Counted from the first letter of the stretch, positions 36,001 through 48,734 are shown. The stretch: 64,000 nt of DNA from Bryopsis sp. KO-2023 (GCA_030272585.1 BSYQ01000003.1:3472001-3536000), one strand, 5' to 3'. Notes: generated by a model from the letters alone, not told the origin. Program-made: numbers and translations.

Positions 36001-37425
36001 ATTTATTCTCGGAAAATACCAATTTATGTAAAAAAATTATATACTTGAAACGAATTAGGAAATTAAGACCTGAGTCTATGACTGACTCACCCCTTTCCAG
36101 AATCCGTGATAAAGATCCACTCTGTCGATCTAAATGAAATTGAATGTCCAAATCGAGAACGTGGGCGAATGTACTGGACGCCACTCTTCGGGCAGCAGCC
36201 TGTATAACCCCACAAACCCCAAAATACTTATTTCCTCAGTTCTTGAATCTCAAAAAAAATTAAAACGCACACACACACCATTTAAACCGAAACGATTGCG
36301 GACACCGCCAGAAAAACTCATCATATTCCCCTCTGCGGTTAATTTTGCAATGTTAGGTTCTTCATGGATGGGCGGACCTGAGAAATTGGCGTGAAGATAG
36401 GATATTGGACTTCCTTTGCGACTCCGCTCAGCAACCGATATGAGCCGGCCAGAAGCACAGCCCCAACAGCCAACCTCACATTCGACGCAGCCAGGGCATC
36501 CACCGCATCTTTCAACAACACCGGCGCCACAAGACCTGACAAAAAGAAAGAACCAATTGATTCTTTCTGGGGATGTAGGATCAATGGGTCTCAAGAGATT
36601 TTTTTTTTTCGTTTTCGAGCCAACAAGGAATCAAGAATTCAGTCCCCAGGGAAGCTTTTTTGGAAAAAAAAGGAGCAGAGAGGAAGCTGTCTTTCCTTAT
36701 TTCTGGGATGCATTGTGAAAAAAAAAGGAATACATCGAGATTGGTTGAGGGGAACAAAAAAGACAGATCGAATCAAATCAAAAAAAGCACACCTTGCCTA
36801 GACCTTCCTTATCTATTCTTGCTGAGGTTCTCTACATTTATATATAATATACATATATACATATACATATTTTTTAGTTTGTGAATTTACAAAAGATTGC
36901 AGGTCTGGTTCAAAGGGTGATTGCTGAGGTGAGGGCAGTTTGAAAGCACAGGAAGACTGCAACCAACTGAGCTTTCACGTTTGAACGTCAGAGGGACATT
37001 CGATTCAAATCAGAAGAGCACCCACCGCTCACTTTCGACACCACCATGCAAAGAAGTGCGCCCGCGAGACGCCAGTACAGCTTCCTCTCCGTCAAAGCCA
37101 CTTTCGTCAAGTACGGCAAAATTTTCCCCAAGGTTGCTTTGGAGGGAGGGTCGGGAAGAGGAATCACTTTGGGTTTCCTGTCCGAGGAACCAAACCCTTC
37201 GTTCGAGCTCGGCGGGCTCAACACGCCGACGCTACTGCACACCGTCGGGATGCGTTTCTGCTCTCTCGAGCGCAGCCCTCCCGTGAGCCTGCGCGGGAGC
37301 GTCTGGTATGGAAGCGCATGCCGACAGCGAGCTGGGTTCGATAATGGAAAAACCGCTGGGGTGTGTTTGGAGGGGGTGCCATTGGATACACTCCACAGCA
37401 GCGTGCCTCTCGTGAACGGCGGCAT
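33084..37425 (-). CDS. ATM: ATM1/ABCB7-type mitochondrial ABC half-transporter
   Basis: Eight exons: 37425-37026, 36535-36378, 36199-36091, 35918-35746, 35031-34749, 34457-34385, 34186-33577 and 33377-33084. All phases agree, giving 699 residues, a normal length for the family. The basic, serine-rich first 60 residues suit mitochondrial import. The membrane domain has family marks: '[15 protein letters not shown]', '[18 protein letters not shown]', '[13 protein letters not shown]' and '[16 protein letters not shown]'. The nucleotide-binding domain has Walker A 'GSSGSGKST', Q-loop '[10 protein letters not shown]', signature 'LSGGEKQR', Walker B '[12 protein letters not shown]' and switch histidine 'VFVAHRLST'. 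ATM1 proteins of the inner mitochondrial membrane export a glutathione-linked sulfur compound needed for cytosolic iron-sulfur proteins. Plant ATM3 and algal or bacterial HMT1-like exporters are close relatives. It is head-to-head with VTE6 (250 bp). Confidence 0.93.
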
Positions 37426-37675
37426 TCTGCCAGTCAGTGCTATTGATAGCTATCAGCCGCACCAGTTCCCATCCACAAGAATAAAGCCAAAGGCGCACAA
37501 GAAACCAGAGCTTGGCTGCCAGTAGTCACGAGTAGTCACTTCTGGTCGGGCACACAGCGACGAGGCGCTTACCACACGAATGTCCATCTAACTGTTAAGA
37601 TAAGACGCGTTTGGATCTGAATGGACGCGAGAGCAGTATGATTCGCTGGGAGAGGCTTGGTTGGATCGCCAGAAA
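37426..37675. promoter_or_regulatory. Divergent promoter region ATM / VTE6
   Basis: A 250-bp gap between two opposite start codons, with no room for another gene. It must contain both upstream regions; specific elements cannot be named. Confidence 0.45.
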
Positions 37676-40166
37676 ATGCAGACGATTCCGTTGAGCCAAC
37701 CCGGAGTCCACTTCCGATCGCCGAAAAAAACTCGGGTGGCGTCCTTGACCGGTCCGCGATGCGTTCGCGAGAAACCGGCTGACCGGCCTCAGCTGCGACG
37801 CCCCCTTGGTTGCAAACGTGGCGCTCGACCGGTGTCGACTCAAGTTCTCGGCGGGTTGGAGGTGTGCGGGAAAAATTTACCTCGGCGGCGTAACGCATGC
37901 GTTAGGTTGCAGGCGTTTTGTGGAATCGATGTGGTAAAATAGGGAGATCCTGTTCGAAAAATATCTCCCTCAGATGTTGGGATGTCCATACCACATCAGA
38001 TCATCAATGAAGGCATGATATGACAGGAAACTGAATGTAGTTAGAGTTGCATGTGCAGGCACCCTTGGGTGGGTTTCTGGCGCAGAATCCAGGACTGACA
38101 TACGGAGTGGCAGCGAATACGGCGGTATTTCTTCTAGGCATCCGTGTACTGCTGAGTGGATTGACATGGACAGGCGTGTTTCACTCTTGGTTGTTGGGGT
38201 GCTCGATTTATTCGGCCTTCGGCCTTGGAGGTTATTTTCTCGTGTGCCTTTACTTCATCTTCGGATCGCTGGTGAGTTCCCGCACATGCTGGATGTCAAT
38301 TTTGATCCAAAATGGGATGTTTTCGGAAAGGGTTAGATTCGATACGGCCGTTTTGTTTGGTCCATCGATATATTTTTAGAACATTGGCAGCCAAACTAGG
38401 ACATAAACTATGAACTGAGATGTGGATCAGCATTCGATTTGGGAATAAGGGGAGGAAGTCGTAAAACAAATCTATTCAGCTGCAAGGACTTTCTCGATGT
38501 TCGTCGGGATATTTAAGATATTATATTAAAATGTCTTATCTTAATTTATATTAGATTAGATTTTGTGATCTTGTTTGATGCTGTATTTCCTGTATACATG
38601 AATTTTATGGGGTTTTTTGGAATCAAGGTGACCAAGGTCAAGCTTGAGCAAAAGAAGAAGGAAGGAATCGCCGAGGCGCGATCTGGCCGAAGGTCATTGG
38701 TGTGTGTTTTTTCCTTGATTCTTTTTATTTAAAAAAAAAACACACACTAAAAAACAGATACATACATAGACAACTTATTCTCTTTTCCATTACCGTGATA
38801 TGTTAACCTAACCACTCAAGTTCCAGATCAACTTGGCTTTCCCTTCTTTTGCAGTTTCTGTCGCTATCTTTCGTCGCTTCTTAGGCACAGCTTTGCTCCA
38901 TTGTAAGTTTGGAAAAGAAGACAAACTAAAAATTTAATTTAATTTAAAGGGAATTTATCAGCTGTTTTTTTCTTGAACAGGGAAGCGTATGGGGATCAGG
39001 GATTGCTGGAGTTTTTTGCGCAGTGATGGGCTTGATCTCTGGAAATTTTTCATTCTGGCAGGTGCAATTTCCGTCCAGATTCACTTTTCCTCAGTTCATT
39101 CCATCTCTGTTGACTTTGCAGCCCTTTTGTAGCTGTGCATTTCCACATTCGAATAGTCGAACAGCGTTATTTCTTTTTGAAATCCAAAGAAATCGTTGTT
39201 TGGGGGTTGGTTTGGTTAGTTAACTTAGCTAATGGAGTCCACGAAAGCTGTTCAATCGAAGTGAAACGAGGATAGATTTTGGTGTCCTGACAAATGCACA
39301 GGTCAGCCGGATTGATTTGTCGAGTTTCTGTTCTCCGCTTTGCAGGTTGGTTTTGTTGCAAGTTTTGGAAGCAAGCTGTCGGACACAGTCTCCAGCGAAA
39401 TCGGGAAGGTGTGTGTTGAACGGTGGGTGGAAAAAAACAGAACTTGATCCGTTGTTAGTAGAAAAAACAGTCGGGAGGGAGTTTAGTCTTCTTGAAGCTC
39501 ATTTACGCAACCGTTTTATCACTTAAACAAAGAGTAATGGATTGATTGGTCGATTGACTTATCAAAGCTTCGGTTGAGGGAATCCCTCAGGCATTTCATA
39601 CCAAAGAAAGAACGAATGCTCGCTGCCGTATCATCTGGAACGAGTTTGGACCAGTATCCAATCCAATATTTTTGGCTGGAAAAAGAGCTTTGACTCATGT
39701 TTGGTAATGTTTGGCTTGGGGATGATGTTCAGGCATACGGAAAGACAACCTATCTAGTCACAACCTTTGAGAGATGCCCTCGAGGAACCGAAGGCGCTGT
39801 GAGTTTGGAAGGGACTCTGGCTGGCTTTGGAGCAGCATTGTGCTATGGGCTCCTAGCCTATGCTATCGGACAGGTAATTTTGCTAATTGGATCAAGGCTG
39901 GACCCCAGCACCCATCAAATTCCTATCATTCGGCATTGTAAGACTCATCGATGCAGTGAATGATGTTGCTTTCTGGCTTTTTCCAGGTAACCCTTCAGGG
40001 CGCCCTGATTGTGTTCGGTGCCTGCGTGGCTGCCAATCTGTTCGAGAGCTACCTGGGCGCCAGCATGCAGGGGCAGATCCCGTGGTTAACGAACGACGTG
40101 GTCAACATGCTACAGATCTCAGTCGCAGCAGCGCTGGCCATCTCCGCCCGGTCGCTGCTACCGTGA
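37676..40166 (+). CDS. VTE6: VTE6-like phytyl-phosphate kinase (DUF92/TMEM19 family)
   Basis: Seven exons: 37676-37933, 38059-38271, 38628-38699, 38981-39061, 39346-39408, 39733-39873 and 39987-40166. All phases agree, giving 335 residues. The first 85 residues are basic and S/R/P-rich, like a plastid transit peptide. The rest is a multi-span membrane protein with the DUF92 core: 'GSKLSDTVSSEIGKAYGKTT' is followed by a threonine-valine stretch and 'RGTEGAVSLEGTLAG'. The upstream 'TKVKLEQKKKEGIAEARSGRR' region also matches plant VTE6 in character. VTE6 phosphorylates phytyl phosphate to phytyl diphosphate in the chloroplast envelope, recycling chlorophyll phytol into tocopherol and phylloquinone. 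Alternative: an uncharacterised TMEM19-type protein, but the motif match to the plant branch is strong. Confidence 0.93.
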
Positions 40167-40751
40167 TTTCCTACCTTGGTTCCCGAGGTCCTCCCGTTTC
40201 GAACACTTTTTCATAGAGAGAGAGAGGGGGGGCTTTGTGTTTGCTCAGCAATTGGGAACGTGTTACAAAGGAATCTACGGTATTACATTGAAATTACACA
40301 CACAAGTCCCCAACACACGCACCGGCTGCCACCGCAGCAAGAAAATCAAGCAGCTCCGGGTTCAAAGTCAGAGCACAAAAACAATTCCCCCAAGGGGGTC
40401 GATTCCTAGCGCCGCCTAGGACATCCTCTCTAGATACATTCCGTGAGCACCCCCCAACGGCTCCTCGTCTCTCCATGAATATACCCACGCCGCCACGGTG
40501 TCCCTCCTTTCGGGCGACACCAAGCTCGTTTGCATGCGTTGTGCCCTCTGTTCAGACAAAGCAGTTCGGTTTCATGTTGGCGTTATGTAACGCATGCTCA
40601 ACACAACAGTGGAAGAAAGTTCTCTACGAGCGTTTTAAGTAACAGCTCTATGCTTACTCTTCGAATTGCTGGGAACAAACAAAAACACAAACACAAACAA
40701 AAAACATAAAACATAAAAGAAAGACAGCTGTTGTTGCTGCCCCTTGACAAT
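40167..40751. other. Convergent intergenic stretch
   Basis: Between the 3' ends of VTE6 and the 881-residue gene. A short AC-rich and AAACAC-rich segment lies at about 40675-40715. No gene seen. Confidence 0.5.
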
Positions 40752-43700
40752 CTAGTTCTCCAAAAAGTCAGTAGTAAGTGTCGAAGCCAAACTTCTTCGT
40801 ACTTGTGCGTTCCTCGCTTCCTTCCTATCAACTCCCACTGACATAATTCTGAAGTCTCCATTCCCTCGATCAAGAGCAACGTCGCAGTTGGAACTCCCAG
40901 CCGCCGCAGTCCACTTGTCCCTTTGGCTGGGTTTTACGACCGTGGATGGGATGTACAGCTTCTCAGATGTTTGAAGTTTGTACGGCAATTGATGCTGCTG
41001 ATCTCTCCTCTTTTTTTTCTTTTTCTTCTTCTTCAAGCCCAGGGCTTCGATAGCAGCCTCGTCTATAGGTGGACGCTCAAGCCTTGCCCTTTCTACCTCT
41101 GACTTGGGCTGTGATGGATTGGCATTTCTTTGCCTGGATACAGTCACAGATGTCCGCCGCTTTGGGGACACTGCTCTCAGCGTTCGTTTTGAGTCGGCTG
41201 TATCTGGCCTGTAAGCACACCAACCAGCTTCAGAAAAAGGAACCTCACAACATTGCGTTGCTGATACACAGAAAGGAAAGATTGACAAACGCACACCAAA
41301 AACGTACCAAAAAGTGCATTCGTCTTCCTCCTTCTGGGTTTTCATTTTTCTGTACATGTCAAGCTTGGCATCGCGTCTGTGCATCCATTTGTCCGCTCGG
41401 ATTTGAAGAGGGAGCATCTCGTGAAGGCAAACAGACTACGATACACAACATTATTTCAGTCGCTTTCCATGTGGTTGCCAGTGCGCGAATCGACAGTTCC
41501 CCTTCTATAACACACCTTTGATCGATCATGGCGGAAGGTGTTTGTCCTGGGGCAGAACGTGCATTCTTCCTTCAGCTCTGAATCTTCAAGGCGCTGCCTG
41601 TGAGCCACCATCGCGATCTCTCTCTCTTGTGGACGAAGCGTCCCCAACTTGTACAAAAACTCAAGACGTCCTTTGCCTGACAATAGAAACCGAACGAGTG
41701 ACGTGAGACTGGGTAACTTTGCATACACAACGCGCGCGTGGCACAGAACATTTCGTACCCGGGTTGGGTCCCTGACCAGCAGTCTTCTGGTATATTTTCT
41801 CTGCGAGACGTGCCGATCGTTTGTTGATCTGCGGCTGGAAAGCAGCGACTTTATCGACGTAGTCTTCCCACGATGGGGCAGACTCCTTCCACCAATCTCC
41901 AGATGCCATCACCGTCCCCCCTCTGTGCAAGGACTCGAACGCGGTGTCTCGCGAGATGGCTTTGTTCGAATGGGAAGGGGAGCTCTTCGGACGACGGCGC
42001 TTTACTTTCTGAAAAAAAACACACACGTTACCTAAGCATCCTACCCAGTTCGAGAGAGGTCACTCCCTCTCATGAGCATTGAAGTTGGATCTCACCTTGC
42101 CTCCTTTCTTCTCTCCCGACTCATCGTCCAAAAGTAAGCTAAACCAGCGCGTTGTAAAATCCTCACACACTTCGTCGCTATCACCACCTATTGTCGACCT
42201 TCCCGTACTGGATGTGAATTCCCCCCAGCTTGACGGCTTTTGAATCATATCTTGCGGCACGCTGTTGGGTTTGTCCTCGGTCTCTTCCGGTTCCAAAAGC
42301 AGCGCGACATCTTCCCCTTCGAGCTCTGCGTCGCTATTGTTGCTGTTGTCTGCTTGAGAGAGTGCGCTTCCTTCCCCTCTTGACAGCTCAAAAGTCCCGC
42401 TGGAGTCTGATATCCGCCTAAACTCCTCTAATGTAGACTCGAGCGCCTCCAAGGTGGGAATATCGCTCGCAGACATACCAGGGACCAGAACAGCCTCTTC
42501 ATATGGTTCTGGAGCCTCTTCCTCATTGCCCGAAGGCTGTTTCACGACGATTCTACTCTTAGACCTCATCCTATCGTGCAGGCCAAAGCTTTCAACTTTC
42601 CCCACTTCCGCAATCTCCATTGTCTGCGATTCGTTGGAAACGGTCCTTGGGAGAGCTCTGGGAATATCTTTTGCAGTGATCGAGGTGTCCAGAGCCAATT
42701 TCCACATGGCGTCGCTGACTGATGAATCATCTTGTGCAGCGGTCGGTATTGTCGCCAATGCTTTATCAATAACCACGGCTGGTGTGCTGGTAGCCTTGGC
42801 TATTTGATGCCATGACTTCGCCTCCATATACTCAGGGGAAGAGGCCGCCGCTTGTTTCACTGAACTCGTGGCGCGAGCGATTGTGACGGAGCTTTTATCT
42901 TTCGAGGGTGCCTCCCAAAAAGCACTGCTTGGGTCTGTGGAGTTTCCAACATCAATGGGTGAATCTTGTAATGTTTCTTCGTCCAGTTCGAGCGTTTTTT
43001 CCACTTCTTCCATGGCTCTCTCTTCTGCGTCCTCCATTCCGAGTTGTGAAACTGGAACATCCCCTTCGATGCTTCCTGACGAGTTTGCGCTCATAATCTG
43101 ATCAATTGTTACTCCAGAGAGACCAGACGACCCCGACGATACGCCAGGCATCAGTAAAATTTCCGAGTCTGTTTCTCGCAAATGAACACCAGTAGTCGAG
43201 GCAAGAAAACTTGCATGCAGAGATTCAGCCCCCTGGCCAGATTCCTCATCCTGCTCTTCGTCGCTTTTTTCAGTCCCTATGCTCCCCTTATACTCCTCTT
43301 CCTGATTTCCATCCTTTTCTGTCGCCATTGCAGATGATTCTGTCCAGTGCCTTGGGCTCCCCTCAAAACTGATTGGTGGAATTGAGTTTTTTCTCCTTGG
43401 CTGGTGGTGCTCAATGCTGGTCGCACCCATGGACGAGGTCGTTGGCACACTCGGCTCCTGTGGAGTTTCCTCGGAGCTCTTGCCCTCCATTCCGCGGGGG
43501 GCTTTATAGATAATGCTCGGACTTGATTCCGCTCTGGCTGCGAGCGATTGCTTAGCAAGGACCTCTTCCTGTTCACTTCCTCCTCGAACTGTTTTCGAAT
43601 GGGTGTGTTGAAGGCGGGGTGGAGTTTCCCCGTACCAGATCGTTTGAATGCGTTCTTGAAGATCAAAGTCGCCCTGCTCAATCCAGGCGTTCATAACCTT

Positions 43701-43763
43701 CTGGACCTCCGCATCAACGTCCAGATCTTCTGGAAGTCGTGGGGAGTCCAGTTGGGATGACAT
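40752..43763 (-). CDS. 881-residue protein with two ECTFxPxT motifs, family unknown
   Basis: Five exons: 43763-42096, 42008-41759, 41676-41516, 41417-41308 and 41208-40752. All phases agree. The first 550 residues are acidic and S/T/E-rich, probably disordered. The later exons are basic and helical. They contain 'RLEFLYKLGTLRPQEREI' followed by 'EECTFCPRT', and 'DKWMHRRDAKLDMYRKMKTQ' followed by 'DECTFWPDT'; the second motif is built across an exon junction. A lysine run of eight follows, then a basic tail. Helix plus E-C-T-F-x-P-x-T units recur in long protist proteins, several linked to cilia or the cytoskeleton (from memory, not checked). I cannot assign a function. Its start faces Tab2. 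Confidence 0.8.
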
Positions 43764-44428
43764 CTCCCTGCGACCAGACGGCTGGCACTTTCAAAACATT
43801 GAACGGAGGAGTCGCTGCCCGCCTTTGGCGTATTCACACGAAAATACCTGCAAGATACTTGTTTACAAGCAAACGACGCTGTTTCCAGCGCCGTCAAAAC
43901 GAGCACTGGGTTCTGAATATGGTTACAACTGAAAATCGCACTTGCTCGCTTCCCTGCCGCGTGAAAAACACACCAACTACAACGAGGGTGCTTCAACTCA
44001 ACATAAGACCTTAAAATCAAAACATTCCCTAATTCGGCCCAGCTCAGACGATTCGTCGAATATTTTCGCGTCGAGCGTCGTTTCACGACGACTTGTGCAA
44101 ACAAACACGGCACCGAACGCGCCGCGACTTTCTCTGCTTCTGTGTTGTTTCCGCAGGGTGCGGTTTCTTACCCTGATGCGGACCATGCCACAGTGTTGGG
44201 TTGCTTCGCCTTCCACGTATGCAACCGGCACCGCCCATCGCTGCCTTGGTACGCTCGAAAGCCGCCCCAGTGCCTCGTAACGCACGCACAAAGTACCAAA
44301 AACCGCGTCACTGCACATGTCAGACCCAGGGACGAGGAACACACGTTTCCAGAAATGAGTCAGATGTGGGCGCACTCTTGCTACAGGCTGCCAGACGGTG
44401 GAGAGTTCAATTTTCCGACCCTCCCGCG
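43764..44428. promoter_or_regulatory. Divergent region upstream of Tab2
   Basis: Up to 665 bp between opposite starts. The Tab2 frame stays open upstream to about 44201, with an ATG at 44219, so part of this stretch could be coding. No other gene is supported. Confidence 0.4.
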
Positions 44429-47220
44429 ATGACGACAATCGGCTCCCAAAGTCGACTCTACTCGAATGGGTGCCAGAAACCGCGACGCTTTTCCGTACCT
44501 CACCGAAGATGCCTCTCGTCGTTGACGAAAAAATTCGAGGGGACGAGATTTCGCGGAAGGACACTCTATGGTGGAGATGTAGCTCGCTGTTGGAGATCCC
44601 TCCGTTGCATCGCGCAGGACGATCAAGTCGCGAGTGGGGTGGATTTCGCGAGTTCTGAAACCACTCGGAGTTCCAGCAGCGCTTCCAGCGTCCCCAAAAC
44701 GGACGCATGGGAGCTCGACTTTTCCTCTCGACCGATGTTCGACGAAAGGGGCAAGAAAGTGTGGGAGGTGGTCTTTTGCGACGCGGACAGAAGCTTCGAA
44801 TACACCAAATATCTCCCAAACAATAAAATCAACAGCGGAGAGGTGGGTGCGTGGCTTTTTTGCGAACAATTGTCACTTCAATTCCTCAATCAGAGACAAT
44901 TTCAAGAAAGAATGCACCAATTTCTGAGGAGGCTGACGATCTTTTTTGTTTCTTTTTCTCACTCCAAAAGTTGAGGAGAACAGTGGAAGAAGTGTTGTTG
45001 CAAGAAGGAGCGGTGAAGCCGAGGGTGGTGCGATTTTTCAGGGGGCAAATGAGTACAATCATAACAAGGGCATTGAGCGACCTTGAAATCAAACCCATAC
45101 CCAGCAGGAGATGTTTCACAATCATGGGTGAGCTCTCTCACTTTTTTTTTTTTTGGGTTAAAGCAAGAAAAATGACCTGGAGAAGAAAAAAAAAAACTTA
45201 AGAAAAAGAAAGAATCATCTGGAGAAGAGGATTGGGAGGCTGTGTGTAAATCAGCACCGGCTTAATCATTTTCAGAAAAATAAAAAAAGTGGTTGGCAGA
45301 CATCTGCCTAGAGTTGCTTCTGTTTTTTGGTTTTTTTTTTGGGGGGGGGGGGGGGGTGGAGGCAGGTGCACCCATCCTCAAGGGTAATATCTGAAGTTGC
45401 AATCAGCACATCATGTTCAAAACACACAAATTAATCATTTCAATTTTAATTTTTCGTATTTTTTTGGCAGGGTGGCTGGAGGAGAGGTTGGAGGATGTGT
45501 ACAAGAAGGATCCCCGCTACTCAGAAAAAGCTCAAAATTTGTTCATGCTGGATTTAGGGGCACCCACGGTAAGTTGCCAAACAAGGCATCAGCTGGTTCA
45601 GTTGAACCTGGATATAAACCAGCTGGTGGTGCGACATTTGACAGGGATGTTTTTATTATTAATTTTTTTGCATCGACTATAATTAACTGGTTAGATTATA
45701 TCAGCACATGAGGGATGGTGGGTTAATTTTTGTGATTGGAAAATTTTACTGTAAAAATTATCCTCTCTTGCGTGTGGGTGTGGGTGTGTCTGTGCGTTGA
45801 ATTTTCTTTGTTTGCTTTTATTCAAGGAACTGGATGATGCTTTGAGGGGAGAGGCTTGGAATTTTGTCCAGTTGCCGCTCGGCACTTTGGTGGAAGAGTT
45901 GAAAGATGTCGAGTCGGTATGAATTTGTTGAAAAAATTGAAATAAATAAATAAATAAATGGTTTAAATGAGCTTAAATTAGCTTTATGAGTCATTCCCTG
46001 AAGAAACAGTGAAATAACCTCCGACTAACCTCACACAAGACAAAAAAGTGTGACCATGTCTGACCAAGGGGCAGCCTTCAACTAGGGTGCTGGGATTATG
46101 TTTTTTATTATTTTTTGCTGTGAGGAGTAGGCCTGCATTGACAGTGTTTTCATGGTGACGATTTTTCAATTTTACAGGGGGATATTTTTGGATGTGGCTT
46201 GCCTCTGGACAGAGCAGGTTTGGGAGATTTGCCAATGGACACACTTGTTCCAGGTCAGACAGCACCATCGCCACTGCTCGTAGAGTTACTACTAGTGTCC
46301 AGTGTTGAATGTCAATATTGCTTGCCAATTATTTAGCAGAAATTGTGAACGTTTACCAAATCTTTTTTTTTTCTGCTGCTCCCTGTGTTCACTTGAAAAA
46401 AAACAAAACAAAAAAACACAGACAAAAGCCAGAAATGTAGTGTTGCTTGTGTCAATAATCCTGGTTTTTTTTGTTCGTTCCAATTCGTGGTGCCGATTTT
46501 TTATTCTCTCTTTATGTGCTAGGAATCTCCGTTTACAGCAGAAGGGCAGAACCCCTGGCCGCCTGGACGAACGGCTTGGAGATTTCCAACATAAAGGCAG
46601 ACATCGATCGGGCAGGATTAGTCATGGAAACAGGGGTCAACGAAACGTGGAAATATGCAGCTTATGAACGAACGGATGATATGAGCACCCTGGCAACGGG
46701 GTGGGAACAAGCAAAAGTGGCTACCAGGTGCAGTGGATGGAAATCTGAGGTTTTTTACATCGTGTTTTTGTTTCTTTTCGAGATGCTATGGGATTTGTAT
46801 ATAATATTGCCATTGCTGATTTATCTCAAAGTGTAGTTTATTTTATTTTCGAGATGCTGTGGGGTTTGTATATAATTGCCATTGCTGATTTATCTCAAAG
46901 TGTATTTTATGGAGGCTGACAGCCCTACCAGCCCCGTCCGTTTGTCAATTGTTTTTTGCAAACGGTTCGAAAAAACCCCAGCAGCAGTCTTCTGAAATTG
47001 TGGTCAATATTGTGAAGCTTTACGATCTTATATGTATTCGGCTTGATTTTTTTTTCTTGAACATGACCTACTGTTGATGATGTTCTTGCTGGTGGTGGTG
47101 GTTTGTTTATTTATTTGTCTGACATGCAGGGGACTCCATTTTCTTGCCATTCAAGATGATCCGGATGCCGAGTACTGTGCAGGGTTGTGGCTGCTCCAAG
47201 AAAGAACTGCAAAAATTTGA
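44429..47220 (+). CDS. TAB2: Tab2/ATAB2-like plastid RNA-binding translation factor (DUF1092)
   Basis: Seven exons: 44429-44842, 44971-45127, 45471-45568, 45827-45916, 46178-46253, 46523-46727 and 47130-47220. Phases agree throughout, giving 376 residues. Family signatures run in order: 'WELDFSSRPMFDERGKKVWE', 'FEYTKYLPNNKINS', 'RFFRGQMSTIITRA', 'WNFVQLPLG', 'SRRAEPLAAWTNGLEIS' and 'GLHFLAIQDDPDAEYCAGLW'. Tab2 of Chlamydomonas binds psaB mRNA and is needed for its translation; the Arabidopsis homologue is needed for assembly of both photosystems. The N terminus is basic and S/R-rich without a hydrophobic signal. I chose ATG 44429, but the in-frame ATG at 44219 would add 70 residues. Confidence 0.94.
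46775..46908 (+). repeat. Tandem duplication of about 70 bp inside a Tab2 intron
   Basis: Two near-identical copies beginning 'ttttcgagatgct' and ending in 'atctcaaagtgta' lie side by side in the last intron of Tab2. They differ by a few substitutions and a 3-bp gap. Confidence 0.85.
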
Positions 47221-48284
47221 TACCTAACTAATGCCTTTCCGTTTTCCCTCAAAAACAAATTGAGGCACCCTCATTATTCTGACATCATTCTGTATCTTGT
47301 TCCTTCATTCTTTTTTTCCAAATGCTCGATCTGTGGTTTTCGAATCGATGCAGAGAGGCAGCAGACCCTTTCTTTTGCAATGGGATTTTTCGTTGGGGTA
47401 TTTCGTTCGTTTCGTTGTTTCGCAAATCGTCCCATGTTTGAAAACGAGACGATTCTTGAGTTGTTATTTTCCAAGAGTGGGGCCGTTGCTCCTCTTGAAA
47501 AAAAATAAAAATTGCCAACTGGATTGCTTTCTTTTTGCAAAGTTCAATTTTCTTGCAAGGAAGACGATAAAGACACCCCACCATCAAAGTTTTCATGTGG
47601 ATATCGCCACCCCCCCAAATAACTTGTGGGGGCAGGAATAGTATTCGGCACTGGTTGATTAGATCGCACTCAACGACGTTTTCCCGAGCCTTCCGTCCTT
47701 TTCCGTTATCATTTGTTTCATCAATGCATTCGTTTAGCCACACACAAATCCACACAAACCGAGAAAATACCTCTCAGGGGATGGGCAAGGCTGCACGAGT
47801 GGTGGTTTTGATTGTTGTGCTGTGGATACCTACTGTTGCTGTTGAGGATACAAAGCTACAACATGCATGCGAGCAGCGCGATGAAAACTAAGTGAGGGAA
47901 TTCAAGGAAAATCTACCTCTTGCACCAACTATCTCCCGTGCGTCAGAATTTTGCATTTTTACTTCAACAAAAAGAAATTTCTCATGTCATTCAAAACTTT
48001 AAAGGGTAGGAAACCAAATTCGTGCCATGCATCATTGAGACGTCATCAGAGATACCATCGGGGGTCCACGGGGGGCTTGCTGTGTCTTGCACAAGTTCTT
48101 CTCCATCTGGAATCCACTCGTTATCCACTATCACCTTCTCTAGCCTCTCTCGAGCATCAAATTGATGAACTCCGAAGATAACACTGTTTCTGGTCGGCTT
48201 GCTAAGGTTCTTGCTATGTCATGTCGTGTTATGTTAAATGTTCCACTTTTCCTTTTCGTTATTGGCCATCGGGTTTTCAAGTTT
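47221..48284. other. Region without a supported gene downstream of Tab2
   Basis: Short open frames occur on both strands. One on the minus strand at about 48005-48150 reads 'VIVDNEWIPDGEELVQDT' and has some coding character, but I could not join it to anything. It may be an exon or a relic. Confidence 0.3.
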
Positions 48285-48545
48285 TTACGTTTTCACCTTT
48301 TCCCGTTTTCCATTGCCACATACCTTTTTCAATGAAAAGTTAACAATTGCGGAGTCGAAGCCAGTTGGTCGCTTCAGAAATACGTGCTCCTTCACTTTAG
48401 GTTGGACTGACTGGGTGAACAAGTGAACTTTGTCTTCAGAAGACATTGTCGGTGTATTGAATAACAACTTCGCAAAGAGTGCTATGTGTTTATGCAATTC
48501 CCCCTTTTCCCTGCTTTTAGTAATTGTCTGCTCATCGAGTGACAT
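48285..48545 (-). mobile_element. Possible gag-like relic of an LTR retroelement, fossil
   Basis: A minus-strand fragment of about 86 residues has the spacing of Ty3/gypsy gag capsid helices: 'LHKHIALFAKLL', then 'MSSEDKVHLFTQSVQPKVKE', then 'PTGFDSAIV'. It compares with the usual gag pattern of an aromatic helix, M-S-x-E-D, then F-x2-x2-L/V-x-P and a P-x5-A-I helix. No neighbouring pol or LTR is recognisable, so this would be a short old remnant. Only weak pattern evidence supports it. Confidence 0.3.
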
Positions 48546-48734
48546 CCAGCAAGGGTTCCATTGAATATGGGCATAATTCTAATCGACCTTGCTTATACAG
48601 CTGGTGAAAAGAGGAATTTAGCGATCATGACAGAAGCGAAACACTTGCACTGAGCTCATCCGACAAGTGCATGAAACAAACCACCAAAAATTCAATGATG
48701 GGATTTGCCATCAATTTTTCAGATGGAAAGGTGG

